From positions 2,076,277 through 2,140,276 of the forward strand of contig NZ_KB913013.1 in the NCBI RefSeq assembly GCF_000383955.1: DNA of 64,000 nucleotides. The letters run 5' to 3'. Position 1 is the first letter of the stretch; each line of letters opens with the position of its first letter. Both the position numbers and the translations under genes were made by a program. Below are positions 27,346 to 36,501 of this stretch, piece by piece. The notes below the pieces were generated by a model. That model saw nothing but the letters and a program-made list of their open reading frames with translations, was not told the DNA's origin and made no database searches. Source of the DNA: Rudanella lutea DSM 19387. GTDB lineage: Bacteria; Bacteroidota; Bacteroidia; Cytophagales; Spirosomataceae.

Positions 27346-28470
27346 TTACGCCCACGCTTCGCGCAGAAACCGCAGCCAGTTGCCGTACATGACCCCGTCG
27401 ATGTCGGCGGGCGAAAAACCACGCCGGGCTAATAGCTCCGGCAGCCGGGCCAGGTCGGCAATGGTATCCAGATCAACAGGCGATTGCTCGGTGCCAAACG
27501 TACCGTCGAGGTCGGAGCCGATGGCAATATGCCGGGCGTTACCAGCCAACTGGCAAATGTGATCGTAATGGTCGATCAGCGTGTCGAGGTACACCCCAAA
27601 ATCGGCGGGGTTGCTTTGCCGCTGCGTAAGGCCGGGTTTCATCATCCAGGCATCCAGACACCCGCCAATCACGGCGTCGCGCTCAACCAGCCGCCGAATC
27701 TGCTCATCGGTAAGCTGACGCTGATGCGGCACCAACGCCCGGCAGTTATGGTGGCTCGCCCACACCCGGCCCTTGTACAACGCCAGAGCCTCGTCGAAGC
27801 CCTCGTCGGTCAGGTGGGTTACGTCGAGTACCATATTCAGGTTGTCCATTTCGCGGAGCAAGTCTCGGCCAAGGGCCGTCAGCGGGCCACTCATACCCGT
27901 ACCCGGTGCGTAGCGGCCGGGTCCGTAATGCGCCGGGCCCAATGCCCGCAATCCGTACCCATAGGCCCGTTCCAGATACGACAACCGCACCAGCGAATCG
28001 GCCCCTTCAAGACTCAGAATATAGCCCACCGGCTTTTGTTCATTCGGGATCGACGTATCCTGCCAGAGTGCCAGATGGGCCTCCAGCCCGGCCCGGTCGC
28101 GAATTTGGCGCATTTGCGGAAACCCGGCCGAATCGTCGTCTTCCATCGCTTCGTACCAGGCCCGTTGCGCCTGTGTCATGGCCCAGGCCTGCTCGGGTGA
28201 GCTCCAGCCTGCTCCGGGTCGCATGGCACCCGTGAGTGTCGATGAGGCTGCGGTGTAGTCTGTTCCGTTGAACCGGGCAATCTGCGTAGCTACGACAAGC
28301 CCAATGCCACCCCGGCGCAATTCGGGCAGTGACACCACCCCGCGGCCCCGATCAATTTTGTCGTCCATCCCCTGCTCCGACGCCCGAATGGCGGCTACCG
28401 GATACCGATAATCACGATTCCATTCAATAGCATTGAGCGAGATGTCGAGGTGGGCGTCTATTGTAAACAT
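27346..28470 (-). CDS. Membrane dipeptidase-like peptidase M19
   Basis: A 374-residue zinc dipeptidase of family M19 (renal dipeptidase type). The first metal ligands lie in FTIDAHLDISLNAIEWN at the N-terminus. Further motifs are GYILSLEGADSLVR with the bridging Glu, LNMVLDVTHLTDEG with His, WASHHNCRALVPHQRQLTDE with the third His, and IAIGSDLDGTFG with Asp. There is no signal peptide. It would cleave dipeptides or D-amino-acid-containing dipeptides. It lies downstream of a D-threonine-aldolase-like gene on the same strand, 92 bp away, which suggests a shared role in D-amino-acid or dipeptide use. Confidence 0.9.
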   Translation of the reverse strand: MFTIDAHLDISLNAIEWNRDYRYPVAAIRASEQGMDDKIDRGRGVVSLPELRRGGIGLVVATQIARFNGTDYTAASSTLTGAMRPGAGWSSPEQAWAMTQAQRAWYEAMEDDDSAGFPQMRQIRDRAGLEAHLALWQDTSIPNEQKPVGYILSLEGADSLVRLSYLERAYGYGLRALGPAHYGPGRYAPGTGMSGPLTALGRDLLREMDNLNMVLDVTHLTDEGFDEALALYKGRVWASHHNCRALVPHQRQLTDEQIRRLVERDAVIGGCLDAWMMKPGLTQRQSNPADFGVYLDTLIDHYDHICQLAGNARHIAIGSDLDGTFGTEQSPVDLDTIADLARLPELLARRGFSPADIDGVMYGNWLRFLREAWA

Positions 28471-28471
28471 A

Positions 28472-28560
28472 GTTGGCAGTTGGCAGTTGGCAGTTAATAA
28501 ATTCTTACGTCAGCTTTCCCTACTGTTCACTGCCTACTTTTTCGCTGCCTACTGCCCACT
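28472..28560. repeat. Heptamer inverted repeat between D-threonine-aldolase-like gene and dipeptidase
   Basis: Three AGTTGGC units followed by AGTTAAT face CTACTGT, TCACTGC, CTACTTT, CGCTGCC and CTACTGC-type units. The arms pair imperfectly. CTTACGTCAGC lies between the arms and resembles the apex of the copies at 25.6 and 54.3 kb. The element begins 2 bp after the stop codon of the upstream gene (minus strand). Confidence 0.65.
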
Positions 28561-28562
28561 AT

Positions 28563-29672
28563 TTAGTGGCCGCGGGCTGTTACGGGCCATTCATCAACCA
28601 CCTGCCCGTGCTCAACTACCTGCACGGCATCGTACAGATTCACGGTCGGGCAAATATGGATCGGAATCCCGTACCATACGTCGCCGGGTTGGTGCGCGCG
28701 GGCATTGGATACCCGCACCACCAGATGCTCTTCGCTTTGGCCAATCGGCTCGGCATCGGGGTGGTCGGGGAAGAGCACCCTCGGAAACGGGTTTTCGGCC
28801 GCTACCGATTTATGACCGAGGTCGATGCACAGGGTTTGGTCGTCGATAACCGAAATCACACGCGTGAGCAGCACGGCCGCTACCTCGTAGGGCAAATCGG
28901 GCAAAGCCTGTCCGTACCCGGCATCCCAGAATACAAACGTGCCGGGGCTCAGCTGCATGGTGGGGTCGGTGCGCCGGGCGTGGGCCGGAAAACTGGGTGT
29001 ACCGCCCACCACAATGGGTAATTCAACGCCCTGTGCTTCTACAATCTGTTGCTGCACCGCTTTCGCCAGTGCAAACGACGCATCGGCGCGGGTACAGCGT
29101 ACGGCAAAGTCCGTATCGCGGATGTGGCCATCGTACGCGTGCAGACCCGCTACCTGTACGCCCGGCAACTGACCTATGAGGTTGGCCAAAACGGGTGCGA
29201 CCACCGGGTCGATACCGGTACGGCCCATGCCTACGTTCAGATCAATCCAGACATCAACCGGGCGCGGGGCATCGGCAAACACCGCCGAGAGGTGCCGCGC
29301 CCCCGCTTCTGAATCGGTCAGGCAGGCCCACCGAACCGTCGGAAACGCGTCGGCCAGTTGACGGAGTCCTTCGGCTTTGGGCCCAACCACGGGATAGGCC
29401 AGCAAAATATCGAGAGCACCCGCTTCGGCCAGCATCCGGGCTTCTTTGAGCGTCGCACATTTAAACTGCCGGATGCCAGCGGCCAGTAACTGATCGGTTA
29501 CGGCGCGCATTTTGTGCGTTTTCACGTGTGGGCGCAGCCGGGCCGCTCCCCCTTCGGACCCACCCGCAGCGGCTATGTGAATCGTCTTCTGAATATTGTC
29601 GGCCACGGTCCCGGCATGTACGAGCAGGGCAGGCGAATCAATCAGGTCGGGATTAGTGAGGTGATACCACAT
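28563..29672 (-). CDS. D-threonine aldolase-like / alanine racemase-fold PLP enzyme
   Basis: A 369-residue protein with an N-terminal alanine-racemase-type TIM barrel and a C-terminal D-serine-dehydratase-like domain. The PLP lysine is in LRPHVKTHKMRAV. Later blocks are FKCATLKEARMLAEAG, VDVWIDLNVGMGRTGI, VAGLHAYDGHIRD and LCIDLGHKSVAAENP. The C-terminal His and Asp pattern (SEEHLVVRVSN, GIPIHICPTVN) fits metal-dependent D-threonine aldolase or D-serine dehydratase. Start 29672 (MWYHLTNPDLIDSPALLVH) matches the family start; an ORF extension to 29762 is rejected. The next gene on the same strand is the M19 dipeptidase. Confidence 0.87.
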   Translation of the reverse strand: MWYHLTNPDLIDSPALLVHAGTVADNIQKTIHIAAAGGSEGGAARLRPHVKTHKMRAVTDQLLAAGIRQFKCATLKEARMLAEAGALDILLAYPVVGPKAEGLRQLADAFPTVRWACLTDSEAGARHLSAVFADAPRPVDVWIDLNVGMGRTGIDPVVAPVLANLIGQLPGVQVAGLHAYDGHIRDTDFAVRCTRADASFALAKAVQQQIVEAQGVELPIVVGGTPSFPAHARRTDPTMQLSPGTFVFWDAGYGQALPDLPYEVAAVLLTRVISVIDDQTLCIDLGHKSVAAENPFPRVLFPDHPDAEPIGQSEEHLVVRVSNARAHQPGDVWYGIPIHICPTVNLYDAVQVVEHGQVVDEWPVTARGH

Positions 29673-29792
29673 ATAGGGTGTATAGATTCGGGGTTCGGTT
29701 CTGTGCGCGACGGTCAACAGTATGTCCACAAAACCAAAAACCGGATGCAATTTACGTATCACGCAGCCCTGAGTGGTGTATTAATTAAAACA

Positions 29793-29821
29793 AAAGCCCC
29801 TACTCCAGAGGTAGGGGCTTT
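29793..29821 (-). terminator. Terminator of the lipoprotein pair
   Basis: On the minus strand AAAGCCCCTAC pairs with GTAGGGGCTTT around a 7-nt loop, followed by TGTTTTAATT. It lies 42 bp past the stop of the 134-residue lipoprotein gene. Confidence 0.82.
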
Positions 29822-29862
29822 ACGAAGAATGCGTGCAAAAAGGTAGTGCGTTTTTACAAAAC

Positions 29863-30267
29863 TCAAACAATACCCCATTTGATTTTGAGACTACCTGTCA
29901 TGGGTATAGTGGGCCTAATTTCCATGATGACATTTTTATTGTTGTAATAATCCGACCGATAGTCGGTATTACCATCATAGCTCCCTTTTGGAAACACTCT
30001 GGTAAAGATCAGTACGTTTGAACCTGATGGGGCCTTTTCGTAAAACTTAAACGTTACTTCCTGCGTAATATTCCCTGTTATTTTCAAGAGTACAGCCGTT
30101 GAAGGGCCTTCCTTCTTTGGTGCAGTAAGTTCGTACGTTTCAACTTTAGAGAAATCGGAGAGTATAACTTCTGCATAAGAAACCTGAGTGGCCACACCTG
30201 GGTTCTTACATCCTGCACAGGCAATAATTATTGCCCAATACAAAGCGAGTGCGAGAAATTTCTTCAT
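29863..30267 (-). CDS. Hypothetical small lipoprotein
   Basis: A 134-residue protein with a lipoprotein signal (MKKFLALALYWAIIIACAGC), cleaved before Cys20. The mature part is beta-rich (YAEVILSDFSKVETYELTAP, QEVTFKFYEKAPSGSNVLIF) and ends in KIKWGIV. I do not recognise the family. Its ATG lies 9 bp downstream of the stop of the DUF6973 lipoprotein, so both form one transcription unit. The gene is clearly AT-richer than the rest of the window, suggesting acquired DNA. A partner or immunity-like role for the upstream protein is possible but not shown. Confidence 0.65.
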   Translation of the reverse strand: MKKFLALALYWAIIIACAGCKNPGVATQVSYAEVILSDFSKVETYELTAPKKEGPSTAVLLKITGNITQEVTFKFYEKAPSGSNVLIFTRVFPKGSYDGNTDYRSDYYNNKNVIMEIRPTIPMTGSLKIKWGIV

Positions 30268-30276
30268 GCGCTATAC

Positions 30277-31548
30277 CTAATTACAGTTGATTGAAACATC
30301 AGCCGTTCGACCTATATAAGCACTCCCATCAGGATTGGAAGTTGGTAATGCGATTAAAAAGCTACTTGTGTCATTGTGGTAGTTCATCCCTCCAAGACTG
30401 CCCAAATTACCATTGTAATAACTTAAAGTACCACTTGCGTACTGTTGGCGCAGATGAAAACAAACGTAGGATTTAAAATAGTCACGAATAGCGTCATCGC
30501 TGGGGTTATACGTAACTATTCCGAACAAACCTGTTCGTACCATCTGATACATATAAGTTCGTCCAACTAAATTATTATGCAAATCCATAGCAGCATCGTC
30601 TCCCTCTGATCCTGATGTTGGCAAACTGCCACTAACAAACCAACTATCAAAATTCCATGCAAAGTAGGTACCTAAATCATTGAAGAAACTGCCGTTAAAA
30701 GTTTGCGTTGGACAACTTTGGCAGTTGATGTTTTTCAGTTCGTGAGCAGTAGCAAACTGCCGCATTTTATCCAAAGCTACCCATTTATTTCCTCGCCGGG
30801 TAATGATCTCCTGCACCCCCATAGCATTCCAGACTGCATGTTTAAAGGCATTTGCATTATGCCTATCTCCGTTACCATTAGGCCCAAAAAGAGCATCGAC
30901 CATATTAGTTGCATCGGTCCGAGCCACTGATACGCTCCAGCCTGATGTTGGGTTCCAGGCCGTTAAAGCGTTTTCAAAGTCATTAGGTTCTCCAAATTCC
31001 AGTGCCATTCGTGCCCCCTTTCTCGCCTTCATCTTTTTGGCCAGTTCAGGAGCAATTTCGATCTTAATTAGGTCTGAATAGTAATCGTAAACGACTTGAC
31101 CATACTTATCTATATCTTCTTCGTTCTTTAAATCCGGAAAATCCTTACGGATACGGGCAAGGTCGCTCGATTTCAGGGGCCGTTGGCGCAAATCGGGGTA
31201 CTTTGCAGCTATTCTTCGAATTTCCTGAAGGATTTCATCTAAGGTAAGTAGACCCCAGTCGGCTTTATCCTGAGCAGCTACCCGCCCTCCCGGATCCGTT
31301 TTGCTCAAAACGTGTTGGTCAAAATAAGCCATGTATTTATCAAACTTTTGACCAAAAATATCCTGTGAAACATTGGCTGGAATTCTAACGCGGAGGCCGC
31401 TCATCGTAACATAACGGTCTTCGGGGTTGATATTTCCCCTACTATCGACCGTTTCGAGATGCAGTTCGCAAGAGAGGATAGTGATCCCAATAAGGGTCAG
31501 CATCAGTAAGTTCCCCATCAAATGGGTAAATGAACGCTTGGCAAACAT
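30277..31548 (-). CDS. DUF6973-like lipoprotein of unknown function
   Basis: A 423-residue protein with signal and lipobox (LTLIGITILSCELH, Cys27). Residues about 35-215 are mostly helical and charged. From about 225 there is a conserved domain with DRHNANAFKHAVWNAMG, a following FATAHELKN motif and AMDLHNNLVGRTYMY, a His/Asn/Glu pattern I associate with DUF6973. The clustered His, Glu and Asn residues could bind metal, but no catalytic activity is known to me. Four cysteines (NCQSC, YVC, NCN) lie in the C-terminal half. The region is AT-richer than the surrounding DNA. A candidate promoter and a duplicated 15-mer lie directly upstream. Confidence 0.7.
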   Translation of the reverse strand: MFAKRSFTHLMGNLLMLTLIGITILSCELHLETVDSRGNINPEDRYVTMSGLRVRIPANVSQDIFGQKFDKYMAYFDQHVLSKTDPGGRVAAQDKADWGLLTLDEILQEIRRIAAKYPDLRQRPLKSSDLARIRKDFPDLKNEEDIDKYGQVVYDYYSDLIKIEIAPELAKKMKARKGARMALEFGEPNDFENALTAWNPTSGWSVSVARTDATNMVDALFGPNGNGDRHNANAFKHAVWNAMGVQEIITRRGNKWVALDKMRQFATAHELKNINCQSCPTQTFNGSFFNDLGTYFAWNFDSWFVSGSLPTSGSEGDDAAMDLHNNLVGRTYMYQMVRTGLFGIVTYNPSDDAIRDYFKSYVCFHLRQQYASGTLSYYNGNLGSLGGMNYHNDTSSFLIALPTSNPDGSAYIGRTADVSINCN

Positions 31549-31555
31549 AATTTGT

Positions 31556-31591
31556 GGTTGTTTAGTCCGCCAGCGGGGTTGTTTAGTCCGC
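31556..31591 (-). repeat. Two 15-bp direct repeats in the leader of the DUF6973 gene
   Basis: GGTTGTTTAGTCCGC occurs exactly twice, at 31556-31570 and 31577-31591, 21 bp apart start to start (about two helical turns). They lie between the candidate promoter and the ATG at 31548, so they could be an operator pair or a simple tandem duplication of 21 bp. Confidence 0.7.
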
Positions 31592-31593
31592 TA

Positions 31594-31601
31594 CAAATGT
31601 A
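31594..31601 (-). promoter_or_regulatory. Candidate -7 box of the lipoprotein operon
   Basis: On the minus strand TACATTTG is a perfect match to the Bacteroidota TAnnTTTG box, 46 bp upstream of the ATG. No good TTG box at the normal distance is visible. The surrounding 31602-31830 is AT-rich and shows no gene. Confidence 0.4.
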
Positions 31602-31831
31602 CAAGAAATTCAAAAATCGATTACTTATGAGTTAGTAAACGGTAACCCAAAAGCAACTACTAAAGTGCTTAGAGTTCATTCACAAAAATTTAATGGAACG
31701 TGCGCTTGCATACACACTTAGCCAAATAATGAGTAACAGCCTACATGTATTAGTTGGAGACACAACCCACAGAATACTTGGTCCTTGATTGGAGCAAAGT
31801 AAACAATGTATTACTGCATTACAGCCCATTC

Positions 31832-33343
31832 TTACCGGGAGTTAGACAAGGCATTGGACGTTGCCCGGTCGCGCGACATGAGTTGCCGGGCCGTTTCGAG
31901 ATCGCGGTCGCGGCCCTGCCGCAGATCGTCGAGCGAGTAAGCAACGGGATAGTCGGGCATAACGCCCCGGCCCTGATCGCGGCCGGGCAAGGGAAGCCGA
32001 ATCCTGTATGCCGGTATTTTGACCACCATTCGGGTATTGGGCAACTGCACAAAAATGCTTTGACCGGCATTGCACCCGTAGGCCCCGCCCCCCGTTTCGC
32101 GCCCGACAATCCGGACGTTGGGGTTGTATTGCCGGGCCAAAGCCGGGAAAATAGATCCTGCCGAAAACGAGAGTCCGTCCGTCAGGATATAAACCGGCCC
32201 CGTAAACCGCCGATTTTCGTAGGGTCGAACGGTTTTGCGGTACGTGGGTAACTGGAGATTGCCGTGGTCGTCGCGCCGGAGCCGAAACCGCAGATCGATG
32301 TACGCAAACGGGCTGCTGAGCCAGGTTTTAACCCCCGGAATACGGGCCGTACGGGCGTTGGCCACTGTTGAATCCCAGAACACAAACGGCTGCGTAGCTA
32401 CGTACCGCACCAGATCGCGGCAGGTTTGGGCACTGCCCCCGAGATTGCCGCGGACATCGACAATCAGTTGCCGAATTTCCCGGCGTTTTATTTCCTTGAA
32501 AGCGGCCGCAAACGCTCGGCGCATGGGACCATCGGCAAACCGGTCAATTTTGAGCACGGCAATGGCCGAATCTTCGCGCACCACCGACAGGCGAATGCCG
32601 CGTCGGTTAAGAACCGTGCGGGTAGGCAGGGCCGACCGTTGCCGCCGAACGGTATCGGCTTTGGCATAGCGGGCCAACCGACGGGCCGAGACACCCCGCG
32701 TGGGCAGGGCCACTTTGCGCAAACGGCCGGTCGAGTCGGTGAGTTGAACGGTGAGGGTATCCTGATACCCGTAAGCCGCCCGGTACAAGGCCGGCATCAG
32801 CATCGACAACATGCCGTCGCTGGCAGTTTGGGTGTAGCCGTCGCCCCAAACCATAGGCCGAAACTGACGGATCAGTTCGGTAGCCGGGCGGCCGTCGAGG
32901 GCGGCAATTTCTTCAAAAGCCGACACACCCGTGGCCTGCATGGGTTGCGTGGCCACAAACAGCTTGTCGCCCCGCACCAGCAGCGACAGCGGTAGCGGAG
33001 GCTGCCGGAGTTGGCGCAGGTACCGCTGGCGCTCTTTAGAGATAGACAGCCCTGTGTGGGCGCACCGCACCCGCCCGATGTACGGACGCAGCAACAACCC
33101 AAACTCAACGTCGTGCATCGACCGGTCGATCTGGGCTACGGCCTGCCGATACGCCAGATTAAGACTATCGGGCGAGGTGTACCGGTACAGACCCGGATGC
33201 AGCTGCACAAAGGCCCGCTGCAACACGGCGAGGTCTTCCTGCAACTGAGTCGGCGTGTACAGACGATACGGGTCATACTCGTCTGACTGGGCGCTGACCC
33301 AGTACGGCAAGCCGATGAAAAGGAGTGTTAGCAGGCGTTTCAT
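31832..33343 (-). CDS. S41 family (C-terminal-processing-like) peptidase, secreted
   Basis: A 503-residue protein with a signal peptide (MKRLLTLLFIGLPYWVSAQ). An N-terminal helical region (LQEDLAVLQRAFVQLHPGLY) is typical of S41 relatives, followed by a PDZ-like stretch and the tail-specific-protease domain. The catalytic Ser is in YILTDGLSFSAGSIFPALA, and the preceding strand is IRQLIVDVRGNLGGSAQTC. The later VGRETGGGAYGCN segment is a normal family block. The protein is probably periplasmic or surface-exposed. Start 33343 is chosen because it begins the signal peptide. The 3' neighbour is the AT-rich lipoprotein island. Confidence 0.88.
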   Translation of the reverse strand: MKRLLTLLFIGLPYWVSAQSDEYDPYRLYTPTQLQEDLAVLQRAFVQLHPGLYRYTSPDSLNLAYRQAVAQIDRSMHDVEFGLLLRPYIGRVRCAHTGLSISKERQRYLRQLRQPPLPLSLLVRGDKLFVATQPMQATGVSAFEEIAALDGRPATELIRQFRPMVWGDGYTQTASDGMLSMLMPALYRAAYGYQDTLTVQLTDSTGRLRKVALPTRGVSARRLARYAKADTVRRQRSALPTRTVLNRRGIRLSVVREDSAIAVLKIDRFADGPMRRAFAAAFKEIKRREIRQLIVDVRGNLGGSAQTCRDLVRYVATQPFVFWDSTVANARTARIPGVKTWLSSPFAYIDLRFRLRRDDHGNLQLPTYRKTVRPYENRRFTGPVYILTDGLSFSAGSIFPALARQYNPNVRIVGRETGGGAYGCNAGQSIFVQLPNTRMVVKIPAYRIRLPLPGRDQGRGVMPDYPVAYSLDDLRQGRDRDLETARQLMSRDRATSNALSNSR

Positions 33344-33401
33344 ACAAATCAAAACACAAGATACTACGAAAAAGCCGTTCCGGGCACCATTTGATCGAGA
33401 A

Positions 33402-33532
33402 GGGTGTAGAACAGGTTTCTTTTTCTGACCGCCCGGCGGCCCGGAGGATTACAGGATAGACAAGATTTTTTGGGCTTGAATAAATCCTGATTATCCTGTA
33501 ATCCTGTCAAAAACTTTTTTTAGCCAACCTGT
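33402..33532. repeat. Second copy of the MITE-like palindromic element
   Basis: The element begins GGGTGTAGAACAGG and carries a 31-bp stretch (33427-33457) identical to the complement of 5628-5658. It has a hairpin made from GGATTACAGGAT and ATCCTGTAATCC, and ends near AACCTGT, which pairs with ACAGGTT at the other end. No flanking direct repeat is seen at this copy. Confidence 0.7.
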
Positions 33533-33564
33533 CATCATGAACTTATCTAACGCCAGTACACAAA

Positions 33565-33594
33565 AAAGCCGCTCTTCAAATCGAGGGCGGCTTT
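33565..33594 (-). terminator. Terminator of the outer-membrane receptor gene
   Basis: On the minus strand AAAGCCGC pairs with GCGGCTTT, then TTTTGTGTAC follows. It is about 95 bp past the stop codon at 33687. Confidence 0.7.
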
Positions 33595-33686
33595 CTACTT
33601 GTATTCTTAACCTAAAGTCAATCCTGTTCAATGAATCGGTTGGGTGGTGAGCCGGTCGGGTAACCGACTCACGCACGCCTGATATT

Positions 33687-36143
33687 TTAGTTGTTGCTCT
33701 GTACGCGGTTTTGTTCTGCCGAGGTGGCCGACTGCCGCTGACGAGCCGCTTTTACGTTCTGGTTGCCAAATCGGTAGGTAAACGTAGCCCGTACCTGACG
33801 GCTCTCCCACCGCGACTGCATTTTGAGGTTGATGTCCTGATACTGCGCCGAGCCCCGGAATTTGTTAATCCAGAAGGGGTCGTTTACGTTGACCCGGAGC
33901 GTACCTTTTCCGTCGAGTACCCGCTTCTGCACCCCAAGGCTGAATGCGCCCATCGGCTGGGTTTTGATGATACCGTACACCCCTGCTGAATTGAACCAGC
34001 CTGCCAGTTCGGCACTGAAGCCTTTACCGAGGGTGAAGTTGTTCGAGGTGTAGAGGTTGTACGTCAACACTTTCACGTTCAGGTTCGCGCCCCGGTACTC
34101 GGCGTCGATGTTGTTGTACAGCGCCGTGATGTTGTTCTGCATCATCCACCACTTCCGCACCTGAACCGGGAAGCTCAGGGTCAGGTTTACGTTCTGCTGC
34201 AAGCGCATGTTCTGGGTCATCACAAACGTGGTCGAGTCGGCGGGGTTTTGGCCGGGCACCTCGCGGAAAATCACGTCGTTGGTGCGGCTGTAGCCAAGCG
34301 TAGTCGAGAACGCGCTCTTGTACACGTGGGTCATCTCAACCGAGTGCGTCAGCTGCGGGCGCAGGTAGGGGTTACCCTCCTGATACGTGTACTTGTCGAG
34401 GTAGAACTTAAACGGGTTCAGGTCCTGGTAGCTCGGCCGGTCAATTCGGCGGCTGTACGATACGTTCAGGACGTGGTTGGTGTCGAGCTGCCGCGATACG
34501 TGTACCGTTGGGAACAGGTTGACATAATCGCGGGTAACCGTTTGGTTCAGCGTCACCGACTTACCTTCTGAGTGCGTATGCTCCATCCGAAGGCCTGCCT
34601 GCAGGTTCGTTTTCTTGTTCAGCCTGGTCGCAAAGTTGGTGTAAGCCGCGTTGATGTTTTCGTTGTACTGGAACCGGTTGGTCTGGTTGGTATTCACCAC
34701 CTCGCGGTTGTCGATAATGTCGAAGTAGCGCATATCGTTGTCGGTACTAACAAGGCTGCTTTTCACCCCGGCTTCGATTTTGCCTTTCTTCGTCGGGTGT
34801 ACGTAATCGGCTTTAGCGGCCCAGATATTGATTTCGGCCATCATCGGGTTACGAAACCGCTGCGCTCCCTGCACCTCCGCCCCGGCGGCATTGTAAAACC
34901 GGGTGGTCATATCGTTGAGGTTGTCAGCGTTGAAGCGTGAGTAGTCGGCGTCGGCGGTCAGTTCACGCCCTTTCCCGTTGAAATCATACTTGTAGTTGAC
35001 GTTACCGGTGATGTTGTTCCAGCGATTTTCCGACCGGATGTTGGTAGTCGGCACCAGGGTTACCTCACGGTTGGCGTTGCTGATATAGCTCGTATTGATG
35101 CCGTTGGGTTGCGCCCAAAGGTTCGAGAAACCCGTCAGAACAGCGCCAACGGTGCTTTTGCGCGTCAGGTTGTAATCAAAGCCCGCCCGGAAATTGACGT
35201 TGCGTGAGAAGTTGACCCGGTACGAATTTTGGTCGAAGTACGACGTTTGCCCCTGCAACGGAATCACGCGGCTGATGTCGTTCATCTGAAACGAGCGGCC
35301 GTACCGGGCGTTCACGCTACCAAACGAGGTCATTTTGCCCTGACGGTGGTTGAGGTTGATGCTGGCGTTGGTTTTCTCGAACCGACCTACACCCGCGCCC
35401 AGAATCGCCGTGCCGTTTGTTCCGAAATTCTTGTCGCGCTTCATCTTGATGTTGATAATACCCGAATTGCCCGACGCATCGTATTTAGAACCGGGGTTCG
35501 TGATAATCTCGATTTTCTCGATGTTATCGCTCGGCGTGTTTTTCAGCAGGTTTGATACTTCCTGTACCGAGAGGTAGGTCTGCTTACCGTCGATCATCAC
35601 AATAACGCCCGCCTTTCCTTTCAGCTGAATCTGATCATTCTGGCGGTCAATGGTGACACCGGGCGCCTTTTCGAGCACCTCTAGGGCCGTGTTGCCGCTC
35701 GATACGATGCTGTTTTCCACGTTAACCACCGTCCGGTCGACCTGCTGCTCGATGAACGGCTTCTTGGCAACCACCTTTACTTCGCTCAGGTTTTTCGACT
35801 CCTCGGCGAGGGTCAGCTCAGGGCCAGCCACCGACGACTGCGTGGCGTCGACAGCGAACGGTTTACTATACGTTTTGGCAAAACCCACCTGCTGCGCCCC
35901 GATCCGGTACTGACCCGGCGTTACGTTTTCGAAGGTGTACGCGCCCTTGGCATCACTGATAGCTCCCTTTACGAGTTTGGTCGAGTCAGATGCTTGTACC
36001 AGCAGCATGGTTACGAACTCAAGCGGCTGGCCAGCGGCAGTTTTTACCTGACCGTTGATGGTGTGTTTGGTTGGCGATTGTCCGAAAGCGACTATACAGG
36101 CGCTGAGGAGCAAAAGCAGAAGGGAAAGTGTAACGGATTTCAT
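33687..36143 (-). CDS. Outer-membrane beta-barrel protein with carboxypeptidase-like and plug domains
   Basis: An 818-residue outer-membrane protein of the TonB-receptor type. A signal peptide (MKSVTLSLLLLLLSACIVAF) leads into a carboxypeptidase-regulatory-like domain at about residues 25-105 (HTINGQVKTAAGQPLEFVTM). A plug domain follows at about 125-230 (VLEKAPGVTIDRQNDQIQLK, SDNIEKIEIITNPGSKYDAS), and then a barrel with many aromatic-rich strands (RIDRPSYQDLNPFKFYLDKY). The family is outer-membrane beta-barrel protein (PF14905-like). No SusD-like partner is adjacent, so the ligand is unknown. Start 36143 fits the signal peptide. Confidence 0.9.
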   Translation of the reverse strand: MKSVTLSLLLLLLSACIVAFGQSPTKHTINGQVKTAAGQPLEFVTMLLVQASDSTKLVKGAISDAKGAYTFENVTPGQYRIGAQQVGFAKTYSKPFAVDATQSSVAGPELTLAEESKNLSEVKVVAKKPFIEQQVDRTVVNVENSIVSSGNTALEVLEKAPGVTIDRQNDQIQLKGKAGVIVMIDGKQTYLSVQEVSNLLKNTPSDNIEKIEIITNPGSKYDASGNSGIINIKMKRDKNFGTNGTAILGAGVGRFEKTNASINLNHRQGKMTSFGSVNARYGRSFQMNDISRVIPLQGQTSYFDQNSYRVNFSRNVNFRAGFDYNLTRKSTVGAVLTGFSNLWAQPNGINTSYISNANREVTLVPTTNIRSENRWNNITGNVNYKYDFNGKGRELTADADYSRFNADNLNDMTTRFYNAAGAEVQGAQRFRNPMMAEINIWAAKADYVHPTKKGKIEAGVKSSLVSTDNDMRYFDIIDNREVVNTNQTNRFQYNENINAAYTNFATRLNKKTNLQAGLRMEHTHSEGKSVTLNQTVTRDYVNLFPTVHVSRQLDTNHVLNVSYSRRIDRPSYQDLNPFKFYLDKYTYQEGNPYLRPQLTHSVEMTHVYKSAFSTTLGYSRTNDVIFREVPGQNPADSTTFVMTQNMRLQQNVNLTLSFPVQVRKWWMMQNNITALYNNIDAEYRGANLNVKVLTYNLYTSNNFTLGKGFSAELAGWFNSAGVYGIIKTQPMGAFSLGVQKRVLDGKGTLRVNVNDPFWINKFRGSAQYQDINLKMQSRWESRQVRATFTYRFGNQNVKAARQRQSATSAEQNRVQSNN

Positions 36144-36452
36144 GACGATTATTGCTGTTGTTGTCCTGTTCAAGCAAGAAGTACAATGCAAAGGTAGGTA
36201 GCTGGCATTACAAAGTACCTTTTCTTACACAAGCGGTCGGATCGGGTGGATAAGCGGATTTGGGGATTTTTGGGGGCTCGGATTACGTCAGAAGTGCGGC
36301 TGATGGACGTAAAGGTCACTACAGAGATGCGCGCCCGAAACAGAAAGTTGCACGAACTGATAAAAATTCGTGCTGAACGGTAGAATACGACTTCGAAATA
36401 TCTATAGAACTACTCTGATTACTGGGTAATGGTCGTTGAGTTGTTACGTTTT

Positions 36453-36491
36453 CCTCCCCAATTGAAGCTGATTGCGCTTCAATTGGGGAGG
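36453..36491. terminator. Perfect 16-bp stem hairpin after an outer-membrane gene
   Basis: CCTCCCCAATTGAAGC and its exact complement flank the loop TGATTGC. It lies 10 bp past the stop codon (minus strand) of the 36502 gene. No U-tract follows on that strand, so it may be a stability hairpin. The rest of 36144-36452 shows no gene. Confidence 0.65.
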
Positions 36492-36501
36492 CTGCACCCG
36501 C

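Noticed and set aside
36453-36491. Perfect hairpin considered as an intrinsic terminator on either strand
   Set aside because: Kept only as a hairpin: neither strand has a U-tract directly after it.
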